Origin: Desulfofustis sp. PB-SRB1
Lineage (GTDB): Bacteria > Desulfobacterota > Desulfobulbia > Desulfobulbales > Desulfocapsaceae
Assembly (NCBI GenBank): GCA_016722945.1
Contig: JAEQMT010000023.1
Coordinates: forward strand, 62,001 to 126,000
Length of the DNA: 64,000 nucleotides
Reading direction: 5' to 3'
The notes beneath the pieces were generated by a model, which worked only from the letters and a program-made list of their open reading frames with translations, searched no databases and was not told the origin of the DNA. Below, piece by piece: positions 43,144-53,050 of this stretch. Each line of letters starts with the position of its first letter. The first letter of the stretch is position 1. A program made the translations under genes and the position numbers.

Positions 43144-46100
43144 ATGAGCGTTGAGCAAAAACAACACGAAGCCTTGCATGTGCTGGCAGCCCTGAACAAC
43201 GCCGTCTCGACGTCTCGGATGTATCCGGCTATCTCACCCAAGGTGGTCACGGCCGTCGAGCGGGCCTATACCGTTTTGCAGACGTTTCTCGATACCTATG
43301 CTGAATTCTCATTTGGCAAAGGCGACAATGGGCCGGTGTTATGCGGCGTAGAGGCAGCTGGTGAAGTTCAGGAGGAGGTGGAGGATACGGTGGTATATCG
43401 CCACCTTGAAACCCTCAATCTTTATTTCGTTGCACTCACTGCTCCAGCCAACAGGAAGATATTTTCCGACGTGCTGGCGGTTTTTACGGCACGCAAGGAG
43501 AAGATCAATCGTGAAGGGGGCGGTCGCATGTTTGTCGATCGCCTTGGCTTACAATCGATTTTCTTCGAGACCCCTTCAGCAAAACGAGAGACGGCTGCTC
43601 ACCCGGTAAAAAAGGCCGGGGAGGCGGTAAAGCACGAATCGCTGACGGAGTTGCTCGGATTTCTCAGTGGTGATAACGAGAGCGAGCAGGCCCGGCAGGA
43701 TCTTCTCAAACTGGTCAATCACCCCGATCTCATGGCAGAGCTTATCGTCATGGGTATCAAAGAGAATTTCAGGCGGCTGAGCCAGCAGCTTTTTTCGGAT
43801 AAATTTGTCCTCTCAGCCGCTCACCTCCGCTTTTTCCAGGGCCTTTCAACGATCATTCCGCCCGCCATGAATAAAAAAACGGCGGAACGCACGGTTAACC
43901 TGCTGTTTGCCAATAACAGCGAAGATCTCATCGATATTCTGGTGGTGCAGATATACCCTGAAGGGTTTGGCCAAACCTTTTTCGAGGTGCTGATTGCCCG
44001 GACGGAAGATGAAACCTTTGCCCGTATCGTCACCCATCTGCGGGAAAAATCAGCCCAGTTAAAATGGCAGCAAAAAGATCACACCTCCACCGCCACCCAT
44101 ATAGCCCATTGTCTCGACAAATTGCTGGGCAGCGACAAGGGTAAGGAATTCCTCGCCTTTGAGGAAAAACGCGGCAGCACCAGCGGCACAGCAAAAGACT
44201 CCGCCGATGACGCCGTTCATTCTGGGGATTCAGCTCTACTTGACCAGCTGGAGAGTAAGCTGCACGACGAAGATCTCCTGCTGGCCCTGCCGTCACATAT
44301 TCAGGCGGTGATTGACAAGGGAGAGCTTGAGACGGCCAATACGATTGTCGAGAAAGTCTCCGCCGAAATGCTCAGTGGCGATGATTTTTCGCGCCGGCGG
44401 CTCAGCCAGAGTCTGGTTCTGATCGGTGAGACCCTGCTCGCTACCGAGCAGTGGCGCACTCTTGAGAAGATGACCGGCGCCCTGATATCGTGGATTCGTG
44501 AGTCTGACCAGGGCGACTACGTCTACGAAAAAAGCGTCGATCTGCTCCAGCAGATCATGAATAACGCCTGGCAGACCGGTAATGAGACGCGGGGCGATCA
44601 AATTCTCCAGATTTTCCATAAAATCCGCACCGGCCAGCTGCAAAAATCATCACCGGTCAGAGCGTTGATCGGGCGGATTCAGGACCGTGCTGGCAACCAA
44701 CAGGCCTTTGATACCTTCCTGGACCGCTTTTTGGCCGACAAAAGCGACGCCCGCTACCGGGATCGTCTGCAGATGCTCGGCAAACCGGCTGTGGATTTTC
44801 TGCTGGATCATCTTACCAGTGAGCAGGAATCGGCAAACTGGCAGGGGATCATTGAGCTGCTTGCCGACATGGGGCCGTCTATATTGTCCTCGGTGCGGGA
44901 ACGACTCTCACAGCATTCGCCATGGTACGGCAAGCGCAATCTCATCAAACTGGCCACCGAGATCGCTGGATCAGACGATATCGGAACCTTTATGCCATAT
45001 CTGAGACATGAAGATGTCAGGGTGCAGCGCGAAGCTTTTATCTGTATCTACACGATAAGCGGAGACAGGCGAAAACAGGCCCTGCTGGAAAGCCTGGAGC
45101 AGGCCAGTGAGGTCATGCAGGGCCAGATTGTCAAGGCCCTGCAACCCTTCAGCGATGAGGAGACGGCCGCCACGGTAGCCCAGTTGCTGCGCAAACAGGA
45201 GAACTATTCCGATCCACTGCGCGAGCCGCTGACCATGGAGATATTGCGAGTGCTGTCGCGCAGCGGATCGGTCGAGGCGGGAACGGCGATCCGTGAATTT
45301 CTGGACAACCAGGGGACTGACGCAAATCGTCAATTAACGGAAACGGTCTGGCAGGCGGCGCGTTCGGCACTCACTCAGGTGGAGGCTACGCTGCAGACCC
45401 AGGCCGTACGAACCGCTGATGAGGTGATGAGTGAAGTTGTCGACGACAGGCCACAAACACCGGGTCTTGGTGCCAAGAAGATAAATCTGCCTACTCTTGA
45501 GCCGGCCTCCACGACGGTAAAACAGGCTCATGACTATTCCTCGCTGCCCGGCGCCGACGCCATTATGAAGTTGCTCAAGAAGGGCGACACGCACCGCACA
45601 AAAGAGGCGGTTCTGCAGACCATTGAAGAGTTGGTCGAGAAGAAGCAATTCAACCATGCCGACTACTATCGAGAATGGCTGATGGATATCGACCCCATGG
45701 CGTTGGCTGAGGTTGTTCGGGCTGGGGAGATTATCGATGAGGCAAAAATTAAATCAGTTGATAACGATCATTTACAGGTATGGAAAAAGCTCTGCGAGAC
45801 ACTGACTGACGAGGAATTTGCCACCCTCTACCATGCTACCGAGCATCAGACATATCGGATAAATGATGTCATTGTGAGCCAGGGAGAGGTACAGCCGGGG
45901 CTGTTCTTCATAAACAGTGGGACGGTGAAGTTGTTTTTCTCCGAAGGCGGTGTTGAAATCCCGTTTAAAAATGCCAGTAGCGGCACTATTTTGGGGGCCG
46001 AGACGGTTTTTGACAATACCGTCTGGACCTTGAGCCTTTCGAGTCTGTCATATGTGGAGTTGATGTATATGGACGCCGACACCCTTATGCGTTGGCAGGA

Positions 46101-46563
46101 TGATTACCCCGCCCTGGAGACAAAACTCAACGACTTCTGTCGGAAGGCAGCGGGTTCGGAAAACTTCTTCAAGCAGACCAGGAAAGATCGGCGCGGTGCC
46201 AGGCGATATGATATTTCGGGCAGGGTTACCTCCAGCCTGGTGGATGAATCGGGAGAAGATAATAGTCTGGCCTCCAAGGGTGATCTGCTGGATGTCGCCG
46301 TGGGTGGCGTTGCCTTGCTTCTGAGAATCGCCCGCAAGGATATTGCCAGGAGTATGCTTGGAAAAAAAATCCGGGTGGAATTATCGCTGGAAAACACCCT
46401 GACCAAGCAGATATTTTTATCAGGCGATATCGTCGCGATTCGGCTGCGCCACGTCGTGGAGAATAAATACTCGGTGCATGTCAAATTTGACGAGCGGCTG
46501 TCACTGGACACCCTGCAGTCAATCGTGAGTGCCAATTCGGAAAAAGATGTCCGTGTATTTTGA
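43144..46563 (+). CDS. large HEAT-repeat, cNMP-binding-fold and PilZ protein
   Basis: 1139 residues. The N-terminal half is helical (an own domain at about 1-130, then mixed helices), with HEAT-like repeats at about 540-760. From about 790 it parallels the whole 323-residue protein at 14253: helical spacer, cNMP-binding barrel (about 895-1000: VIVSQGEVQPGLFFINSGTVKLFF) and PilZ domain (about 1014-1130: RKDRRGARRYD, DLLDVAVGGVALLL). In PilZ the DxSxxG motif is changed to DVAVGG, so c-di-GMP binding is uncertain. It lacks transmembrane segments. Likely a cytoplasmic signalling scaffold. Confidence 0.8.
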   Translation: MSVEQKQHEALHVLAALNNAVSTSRMYPAISPKVVTAVERAYTVLQTFLDTYAEFSFGKGDNGPVLCGVEAAGEVQEEVEDTVVYRHLETLNLYFVALTAPANRKIFSDVLAVFTARKEKINREGGGRMFVDRLGLQSIFFETPSAKRETAAHPVKKAGEAVKHESLTELLGFLSGDNESEQARQDLLKLVNHPDLMAELIVMGIKENFRRLSQQLFSDKFVLSAAHLRFFQGLSTIIPPAMNKKTAERTVNLLFANNSEDLIDILVVQIYPEGFGQTFFEVLIARTEDETFARIVTHLREKSAQLKWQQKDHTSTATHIAHCLDKLLGSDKGKEFLAFEEKRGSTSGTAKDSADDAVHSGDSALLDQLESKLHDEDLLLALPSHIQAVIDKGELETANTIVEKVSAEMLSGDDFSRRRLSQSLVLIGETLLATEQWRTLEKMTGALISWIRESDQGDYVYEKSVDLLQQIMNNAWQTGNETRGDQILQIFHKIRTGQLQKSSPVRALIGRIQDRAGNQQAFDTFLDRFLADKSDARYRDRLQMLGKPAVDFLLDHLTSEQESANWQGIIELLADMGPSILSSVRERLSQHSPWYGKRNLIKLATEIAGSDDIGTFMPYLRHEDVRVQREAFICIYTISGDRRKQALLESLEQASEVMQGQIVKALQPFSDEETAATVAQLLRKQENYSDPLREPLTMEILRVLSRSGSVEAGTAIREFLDNQGTDANRQLTETVWQAARSALTQVEATLQTQAVRTADEVMSEVVDDRPQTPGLGAKKINLPTLEPASTTVKQAHDYSSLPGADAIMKLLKKGDTHRTKEAVLQTIEELVEKKQFNHADYYREWLMDIDPMALAEVVRAGEIIDEAKIKSVDNDHLQVWKKLCETLTDEEFATLYHATEHQTYRINDVIVSQGEVQPGLFFINSGTVKLFFSEGGVEIPFKNASSGTILGAETVFDNTVWTLSLSSLSYVELMYMDADTLMRWQDDYPALETKLNDFCRKAAGSENFFKQTRKDRRGARRYDISGRVTSSLVDESGEDNSLASKGDLLDVAVGGVALLLRIARKDIARSMLGKKIRVELSLENTLTKQIFLSGDIVAIRLRHVVENKYSVHVKFDERLSLDTLQSIVSANSEKDVRVF

Positions 46564-46624
46564 TCTCCCTTCAGGCGGTTGGACAATTGTGCGGCCGGAG
46601 CCTACTCTAGTTCGGTCATAGAAA

Positions 46625-48418
46625 GTGAACAGTGATCCTTACGCTCAAGCGGTGGTTTCTTTTTACCGAAACCACCTGGTAAACACCAACGTGGCCCGTT
46701 CGGTGCTTACCGCCGACTGCCCGTTCTGTCCCGAAAAGGGGTTGGATGGCGGCTCTAAATTGATTGTGACGGTAAACCCGGAGGGGTTTTTCCATGGCTA
46801 TTTTCGCTGTTTGAACCGCTGTGTGCCAGGCGGTTTTCCCCTCTGGTTTGGGGCGCTGGCGCAGATTGAACCGGCCGAAGTGCCTGGTTTCGATCCGGAT
46901 CGAGAATACTTTCTGGCCCAGACCGACTATCCCGGCCAGGCTATCAACACTGAGGTTCGCCAATACCAGGACAATCTCACCAAAGAGATACGCGCCCATT
47001 TCGCCCGGGCCGGCGTTTCCGCCGGCGCCCTGCGTGAGTTGGGTATCGGCTATAACGGGCGCTATCTGGTCTACCCCTACATCCAGGAAGACGGCAATTG
47101 CTATACCGCACGCTGCGTTTTTCCGGGCCAGCCCGAGGATGAATTCTGGCATGGTGATGAACGCCTCGTTGCCGATGAATTTCAGCTTTTCAACGTTGAG
47201 GATATCAGACGATGTGAAAATGGAACCCTCATCCTCTGTGAAGGGGAAGATAACCTGCTTACCCTTAAGCAGATCGGTCTGCCGGGGGTGGCGCTGCCGT
47301 ACGGCAGGCTGTTCGATACCCTGGAGGCGGAGCGGTTTGCCTTTATAAAAACCCTTTTCATCGCTGCCTATCACAACGCCGAATCGGAAAGCCGGGTCCG
47401 TTCATTTGCTTCGCGGGTCGGCTTCAAAGTGCGCCTGCTCAGGTGGGCATCGAGTCAGGAGCGCAACTACAGCCTGTGGCAGCTGGCTTGTGACAGCGGC
47501 GCTGATTTTGGTTCCCGTGTTATCGGCATGGCACGCAAATCCAAACCGTTTTCCCCCTTTGCCAGCCCCATGCGGGAGCATGACCGGTTTCTTGAAGTCC
47601 TCGGCCAGCAGGCAAGCGCGGCGTACGATAACCTGAAAACGGGTTTTGCCTTGCTTGATGATGCCATTGATGGAATCCATGGTCTCAATGTCGTGGGTGG
47701 CGCCCCCAAAGTGGGTAAATCGTGTTTCATGATTCAGGTTGCCACTGAACTGGCACGTCGTTCGGTTCCGGTCATCTACTACGATTTTGAAAACGGCCGG
47801 CAAAAAATCTATCAGCGCACCATGGCCCGGCTCAGCCGGGTCACCATCGAGGCGCTGCGCCGGCAGTCATTTGATGAGCCTGGAAAAGTCCGGGTCGCCG
47901 CCGCCCAGGCGGAATTTAAAAAGATGCTGCACTGGTTTCGGGTGGTGAACGATCGTAAGGTGTCGCCTGAAATAATGCGTCGTCATGTGGATTTTATCCG
48001 TCACGAAACCGGGCGAGATTTCACCGTTATCGTCATTGACAGTCTGCACAAACTGCCATTCAAGGATTTTTCCGAGCGCAGAACCGGTATCGACGCCTGG
48101 TTACGCCATTTTGAGTCGATCAGAGATGAAATGCAGGTCTCGTTTCTGATTATCTCGGAACTTTCCCGTGGTGATCAGGGGTCTTACCAGGAAACCCCGC
48201 ACATGGGGGTGTTTAAAGGCTCCGGCGATATCGAATACAGTGCCGACAACGCCATGGTGATCTACCCGCAGTGGGATCATGAGGATGTGGAGAAATCGGC
48301 GCGGCGCAACAACCTCTGGCTGGTGGCAAGCCGCGAACACAGCCCCGGCCTGGTTGCCACCTACCGGCTAGACTACCCCTACTGGGGGTTTACCGAACTG
48401 GAACCGGCGAGCCAGTAA
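46625..48418 (+). CDS. primase-helicase-like ATPase (zinc finger, TOPRIM-like, RecA-like)
   Basis: 597 residues. A zinc-finger-like N-terminus (Cys32, Cys35, Cys62, Cys66, as CxxC and CxxxC) recalls primase zinc domains. A TOPRIM-like patch follows near 200 (GTLILCEGEDNLLTLKQIG). The C-terminal half is a DnaB/KaiC-type RecA domain with Walker A GGAPKVGKS (near 358) and Walker B TVIVIDSLHKL. The order resembles Twinkle or phage T7 gp4 primase-helicases. It could belong to a phage-derived or repair module; no phage genes surround it. GTG start at 46625. Confidence 0.65.
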   Translation: MNSDPYAQAVVSFYRNHLVNTNVARSVLTADCPFCPEKGLDGGSKLIVTVNPEGFFHGYFRCLNRCVPGGFPLWFGALAQIEPAEVPGFDPDREYFLAQTDYPGQAINTEVRQYQDNLTKEIRAHFARAGVSAGALRELGIGYNGRYLVYPYIQEDGNCYTARCVFPGQPEDEFWHGDERLVADEFQLFNVEDIRRCENGTLILCEGEDNLLTLKQIGLPGVALPYGRLFDTLEAERFAFIKTLFIAAYHNAESESRVRSFASRVGFKVRLLRWASSQERNYSLWQLACDSGADFGSRVIGMARKSKPFSPFASPMREHDRFLEVLGQQASAAYDNLKTGFALLDDAIDGIHGLNVVGGAPKVGKSCFMIQVATELARRSVPVIYYDFENGRQKIYQRTMARLSRVTIEALRRQSFDEPGKVRVAAAQAEFKKMLHWFRVVNDRKVSPEIMRRHVDFIRHETGRDFTVIVIDSLHKLPFKDFSERRTGIDAWLRHFESIRDEMQVSFLIISELSRGDQGSYQETPHMGVFKGSGDIEYSADNAMVIYPQWDHEDVEKSARRNNLWLVASREHSPGLVATYRLDYPYWGFTELEPASQ

Positions 48419-48493
48419 AACTATCCTCTGTAATAGTACCTATGAGTCGCCATTGGTCTGAGCGATGGGGAAATGGTGGGCCGTGGTCGGCAG

Positions 48494-50290
48494 TCAGCTC
48501 CGACTAAACCATTTCTTGATGTCAGATTCCTCGATCCGTTTTACCACCGGTCGGCCATGCGGACAGTGGGAAAATAAATCCGCTTTCGCCATCTGGTGCA
48601 GTAAGGCGCTGATTTCATCACCACTGAGATGATCACCCTTCTTGATCGCCGCCTTGCAGGCCATACTTGCCAGCATGTCGTCGAGTAGATGGGTGCCGTG
48701 ATGTTCGGTGTCGGAGCCGAACCGCTGCAAAACGTCAAAAAATAGTGATTGCGGCTCAATAGTTTTGGCCAGGGCCGGAACCCCCGCCAGAATCCAGGTG
48801 GTGTCGCCGAATTCGCGCACACTGAAGCCAAGATTGGCAAGCGTCGCCATATTGGCCTCAACCAATTGAGATTGCAATGGGGTGAGCTCGATCTGGATCG
48901 GGAAAAGAAGGGTCTGGCAGACAACCCTACCTGCTTCGAATTGCGCTTTTAATTTCTCGAAGATAAGCCGCTCTTGAGCAGCGTGCTGGTCGATGATGAT
49001 CAGGCTGTCTCCGGCCCGGCACATAATATAAAGATCCTTGAAACAGCCGATGATCAGCAGATCCGCCACCGTAAGGGGGGCGGCGGGCGTATCGTGGGCC
49101 AAGGGCGGGTGCTGCCCGGTTAGTGGATCATGGTCAAACCGGCGCTGGGCTAAGCCTGCTCGCGACCCCTGGTAGGAGGGGCCGGTTTCGGCGGTCATTT
49201 CGGTGGAACCGGTATATTCCGGCACCTGGGCGGGGTAGCCGAAACCCGTATCGGCTGGAACGGGCGATGAGTGGTGCGAGCTAAACAGATCAGCCCGCAG
49301 GTGTTGCTGGTGGCCAAGCATCGCTTCCTTCACTGCATATACCACCCGCTGGTGCACGGTTCGACTGTCGCGGAACCGTACCTCCAGCTTGGCCGGGTGG
49401 ACGTTGACATCAACCTGGTCGGCCGGCAGGGTTACTTCCAGCATACCGGCCAGAGACTGGTTTTTTTGCACGAAGGTGGCCATTCCCTCATACACCGCAT
49501 GGGTGAGCAACCGGTCTCTGACCGCCCGCCCGTTGACAAAGAGGCGTAACTTACCGGCACCGCCGAGGGTATGTTCCGGCGGCGCCAGCAGTCCGGTCAC
49601 GGCAATATCGGAACGGTTGTTGTCCACCGCGATAAAGGTATCCACCTGCCTGATGATGCGTTTCAGCCGTTCGGTGCGGTTCATGTCGTGCGCCATCTCC
49701 ACCGCGACCCGGTCGCCGACCCGCAGGGTAAACGCTACCTCCGGGTAGGCCAGGGCGTAGAGTTTTACGGTCTCATCGATGTGGGCCTGTTCGGTGCGAC
49801 TGCTGCGCAGGAATTTACGGCGGGCCGGGGTATTGCCGAACAGAGCTGCGACTTCCATGGTAGTGCCGACGGGCGCCCCGCACTCGTGCGCTGTTTTGAT
49901 TACCCCATATTCACAGTTAACGGTGGCCCCGGTGGGCTGGTCGGCCAGCCGAGAGGTGATGCGCAGCTTGGCAACCGAGGCGATGGAAGGCAGGGCCTCG
50001 CCGCGAAAGCCGAGGGAGTTGATGGCGGCAAGCGAGGAGGTTCCCTGTATCTTCGAGGTACCGTGCCGTTCCAGGCACAGCAGCAGGTCATCGGCGTCCA
50101 TGCCTTCACCGTCGTCAACCACCCGGATAAGGCTGGTGCCGCTGCCCGAAACCTCGATGGTGATGTGACGGGCGCCGGCATCGAGGCTGTTTTCAATCAG
50201 TTCCTTGACCACCGAGGCGGGACGTTCGACGACTTCGCCGGCGGCAATCTGATTGGCAAGCTGTTCGGGCAGGATGCGTATTTTTGACAT
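48494..50290 (-). CDS. mutL: DNA mismatch repair protein MutL
   Basis: 598 residues. The N-terminal GHKL ATPase has NQIAAGEVVERP, KELIENSLDAGA, DDGEGM and GFRGEAL. The C-terminal domain keeps the endonuclease metal motif DQHAAQERLIFE together with ACKAAIKKGD and CPHGRP, so this is an endonuclease-type MutL as expected in bacteria without MutH. A variable linker separates the halves. It is divergent from the penicillin-binding protein gene. Confidence 0.95.
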   Translation of the reverse strand: MSKIRILPEQLANQIAAGEVVERPASVVKELIENSLDAGARHITIEVSGSGTSLIRVVDDGEGMDADDLLLCLERHGTSKIQGTSSLAAINSLGFRGEALPSIASVAKLRITSRLADQPTGATVNCEYGVIKTAHECGAPVGTTMEVAALFGNTPARRKFLRSSRTEQAHIDETVKLYALAYPEVAFTLRVGDRVAVEMAHDMNRTERLKRIIRQVDTFIAVDNNRSDIAVTGLLAPPEHTLGGAGKLRLFVNGRAVRDRLLTHAVYEGMATFVQKNQSLAGMLEVTLPADQVDVNVHPAKLEVRFRDSRTVHQRVVYAVKEAMLGHQQHLRADLFSSHHSSPVPADTGFGYPAQVPEYTGSTEMTAETGPSYQGSRAGLAQRRFDHDPLTGQHPPLAHDTPAAPLTVADLLIIGCFKDLYIMCRAGDSLIIIDQHAAQERLIFEKLKAQFEAGRVVCQTLLFPIQIELTPLQSQLVEANMATLANLGFSVREFGDTTWILAGVPALAKTIEPQSLFFDVLQRFGSDTEHHGTHLLDDMLASMACKAAIKKGDHLSGDEISALLHQMAKADLFSHCPHGRPVVKRIEESDIKKWFSRS

Positions 50291-50398
50291 GGCCGCGTTG
50301 GGATAACCTTTGCCGGTTTATGGGTAAGCGGATACACTAAGAAAGCTCTAAGGTATAGCAGGATAGATCAAAGAACAACCGACTGACGGAGGAAGCAG

Positions 50399-52243
50399 GT
50401 GCGGCAACAGGGGAAAGCGGGGGGTAGCAGGCCAAAAAGAGCAAGGCCGCGTAACGAGAAGCACATCATCGGCTTTCTCTTTGCCATCTGTGCCGGACTC
50501 AGCGTAGTCCTTGGCGGTCTTCTTGGCTTTCAGGAGCTGCTGGGTATGCCCGATGTGCGCACCGTTGCCTCCTATCGGCCACCGCAGGCAACCCTGTTCT
50601 ATGATCGTGATGGCGTCGTCGTCCATCGTCTTTACTCGGAAAATCGGGTTGTCGTACCCCTGAACCGTATGCATCCGATGGTGGCCAAGGCCTTCGTCGC
50701 CGCCGAAGACAGCCGGTTCTACGAGCATCCCGGACTTGACGGCTGGTCGGTGCTGCGTGCTCTGGTCAACAACATCCGCTCGGGCCGCAAGAGCCAGGGC
50801 GGCTCCACCATAACCCAACAGGTCGCCAAGGGGCTGTTGCTCACCCCGGAGAAAACCTATATCCGTAAATTCAAGGAGGCGATCCTTGCCTGGCGAATCG
50901 ATACCCTGCTCAGCAAGGATGAAATCGTCTATATCTATCTCAATCATATCTATCTGGGCTCTGGCGCATACGGGGTCGAGGCCGCTGCTCAGACCTATTT
51001 CGGGCGTTCCGCCGCTGACCTGAATCTTGCCCAGATCGCCATGCTCGCCGGTTTGCCCCAGGCGCCAAGCCGCTATTCACCCCATACCAACTTCGACAAG
51101 GCGCGTGAGCGTCAGCGTTATGTGCTGAACCGTATGGTGGAAGACGGCTATATCACCGATGAGCAGGCCCGCGCCGCCTATGGCAATCCGCCCACCCTCA
51201 AAAGCAAGGATGAAAGCCGGGTAAACGGCTATTATATCAGTGAGGCGGTGAAACGGGCCCAGGAGATGATCAGACAACCCTTTACCAGAGCCGGGCTACG
51301 CATCTATCTCAATCTTGACCAAACCCAGCAGGAACGTGCCGGCAGCGCCTTGACCCATGGGATCGCGGCGCTTTCTTCCCGGCATACAAACAGTGGGGAC
51401 CCGGCCCAGGGGGCGGTGATCAGTATCGAAACCTGCTCGGGACGGGTGCGGGCCCTGGTGGGTGGTCTGGATTATGGCAAGAGTCCGTTTAACCGGGCGG
51501 TGCAGGCGCGTCGTCCGGTGGGTTCGGTGATTAAACCGCTGCTCTACAGTGCCGCCCTGGAGCGAGGCTGGCGCACGGATTCAATGATTGAAGACAAACC
51601 GTTTGGGGTGGCCGGCGGCAACGGCACCACCTGGCGCCCCAAAAACTACGATAACCGGTATCATGGCCGGGTCACTCTGGCCGATGCCCTGGTCTATTCG
51701 TATAATGTGCCCGCCGTACGAACCCTTCAGAGCATAGGGATCGCACCGTTGCTTTCTCTGTTGCGGGAGTGTTCGATCCAGGCTGAGCTGCCACATAATC
51801 TCACCATAGCACTGGGCTCGGCGGATCTGAGCCTGCTTGAAATAAGCGGGGCGTATCTGCCGTTTTCATGTGAGGGCGAGTTTGTCCAGCCCACCCTTAT
51901 CGATCGGATTACCACCGCTTCCGGAGAAGAGCTCTATCGCCGCACCCCGCGACCACGCAGGGTGATGAGTGCGGCCAGTGCCCAAACAATGCAGGAACTG
52001 CTGGCCCAGGTGATCGAGCGCGGCACCGGTAAAAAGGCGGCCGGACTGCCGGGGACAACCGGCGGCAAGACCGGCACCACCAACGCCAATCGCGATGCCT
52101 GGTTCATCGGTTTCGGCGGTTCTCACCTGGCCGGGGTGTGGATCGGCCATGATCAAAACCAGAGTCTGGGGCCGGGCGAGAACGGCGGCACCACCGCCGC
52201 CCCCATCTGGCGCGAATTCATGAGCGAGATACCTGGTGAGTGA
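50399..52243 (+). CDS. bifunctional penicillin-binding protein (class A, PBP1)
   Basis: 614 residues. One N-terminal membrane anchor (about 22-45). The GT51 transglycosylase domain has AAEDSRFYEHPG, QGGSTITQQVAKG and IYLNHIYLGSGAYGVEAAAQ. The transpeptidase domain has the SxxK motif in PVGSVIKPLLY, SYN in VYSYNVPA and KTG in GGKTGTT. It polymerises and crosslinks peptidoglycan. GTG start at 50399. Confidence 0.92.
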   Translation: MRQQGKAGGSRPKRARPRNEKHIIGFLFAICAGLSVVLGGLLGFQELLGMPDVRTVASYRPPQATLFYDRDGVVVHRLYSENRVVVPLNRMHPMVAKAFVAAEDSRFYEHPGLDGWSVLRALVNNIRSGRKSQGGSTITQQVAKGLLLTPEKTYIRKFKEAILAWRIDTLLSKDEIVYIYLNHIYLGSGAYGVEAAAQTYFGRSAADLNLAQIAMLAGLPQAPSRYSPHTNFDKARERQRYVLNRMVEDGYITDEQARAAYGNPPTLKSKDESRVNGYYISEAVKRAQEMIRQPFTRAGLRIYLNLDQTQQERAGSALTHGIAALSSRHTNSGDPAQGAVISIETCSGRVRALVGGLDYGKSPFNRAVQARRPVGSVIKPLLYSAALERGWRTDSMIEDKPFGVAGGNGTTWRPKNYDNRYHGRVTLADALVYSYNVPAVRTLQSIGIAPLLSLLRECSIQAELPHNLTIALGSADLSLLEISGAYLPFSCEGEFVQPTLIDRITTASGEELYRRTPRPRRVMSAASAQTMQELLAQVIERGTGKKAAGLPGTTGGKTGTTNANRDAWFIGFGGSHLAGVWIGHDQNQSLGPGENGGTTAAPIWREFMSEIPGE

Positions 52244-52265
52244 CAGCTTCTTGTCAAGCATTATT

Positions 52266-52396
52266 GGAGCCTCGAGAAATGAGAATTTTCGTTCAAGATC
52301 AAGGCGCGAGGAAAATTTTACCGCGGGCCTGACTGATATTGCCAGGATAACATTTTTTGAGCAACGCGGAGATTGGGCAAAAAGGCTATTTTTCAC
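52266..52396 (+). repeat. dispersed repeat family B, copy 2
   Basis: About 130 bases: GAATTTTCGTTCAAGATCAA, GAAAATTTTACCGC, CTGATATTGCCAGGATAACA and GAGATTGGGCAAAAAGG. It touches the 3' end of the alpha/beta-hydrolase gene, whose last codons lie within it. Confidence 0.8.
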
Positions 52397-53030
52397 GATT
52401 CCCCGCAGACCCCGCATGATCGTAGATAAACCGAGCAACCTGATCAGCGTGTGTCATGGATATCAGGTGCCCGCCACCTTCAATAATATGTACTTTCTGT
52501 GTGGGACGAAAAATCATCCTATCATTTGAACCGTGGATGCGAAACACACTGCCTGGGTAATCAGCGATTCCCTGCCAATTGAAGAGTGCGGTAGACATGG
52601 TGCGGATAAATTTTGGGTCCGCGCTCTCAAACATGGAAAAGATCAGGTTTTTCTCTCGGGTATTGGCTTTTCCAGCGAGCATCTGGATAAGATGAATCGG
52701 CGTGATTTTGGCAAAAAAACGTAATTTTTTGAGAACAGGATTGACGGAAGATGGGTGGGTCGCGCTGCTGATCAAGATTACCTTTGGTAAACCGACAATC
52801 TTTGCAATTTCCACGGCGATCATACCCCCCAGAGATGTACCGCCGATAACACTGTTTTGATCAATTTTGTTTGCCCTTATGACCGACTCGGCAACTGCTT
52901 TCAATGAGTCTTCTCCGCGGTACCGCGGCCAGGGAGCAAAGGTAACATCCTTGAGTTTTTCATAGTAAGGGGCTGAGTACATTCTCGGATCCGCGCCCAT
53001 GCCGGGCAGAATGATGGCGTTCTTGCTCAT
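52386..53030 (-). CDS. alpha/beta-hydrolase fold protein
   Basis: 214 residues of a small alpha/beta hydrolase: nucleophile elbow GGTSLGGM (Ser), an acidic residue in RIHGSNDRM and His in EGGGHLI, giving a plausible triad. The substrate is unknown. The C-terminal residues run into repeat family B. Confidence 0.75.
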   Translation of the reverse strand: MSKNAIILPGMGADPRMYSAPYYEKLKDVTFAPWPRYRGEDSLKAVAESVIRANKIDQNSVIGGTSLGGMIAVEIAKIVGLPKVILISSATHPSSVNPVLKKLRFFAKITPIHLIQMLAGKANTREKNLIFSMFESADPKFIRTMSTALFNWQGIADYPGSVFRIHGSNDRMIFRPTQKVHIIEGGGHLISMTHADQVARFIYDHAGSAGNREK

Positions 53031-53050
53031 CGTTAAAACTGCGGTGCTTC

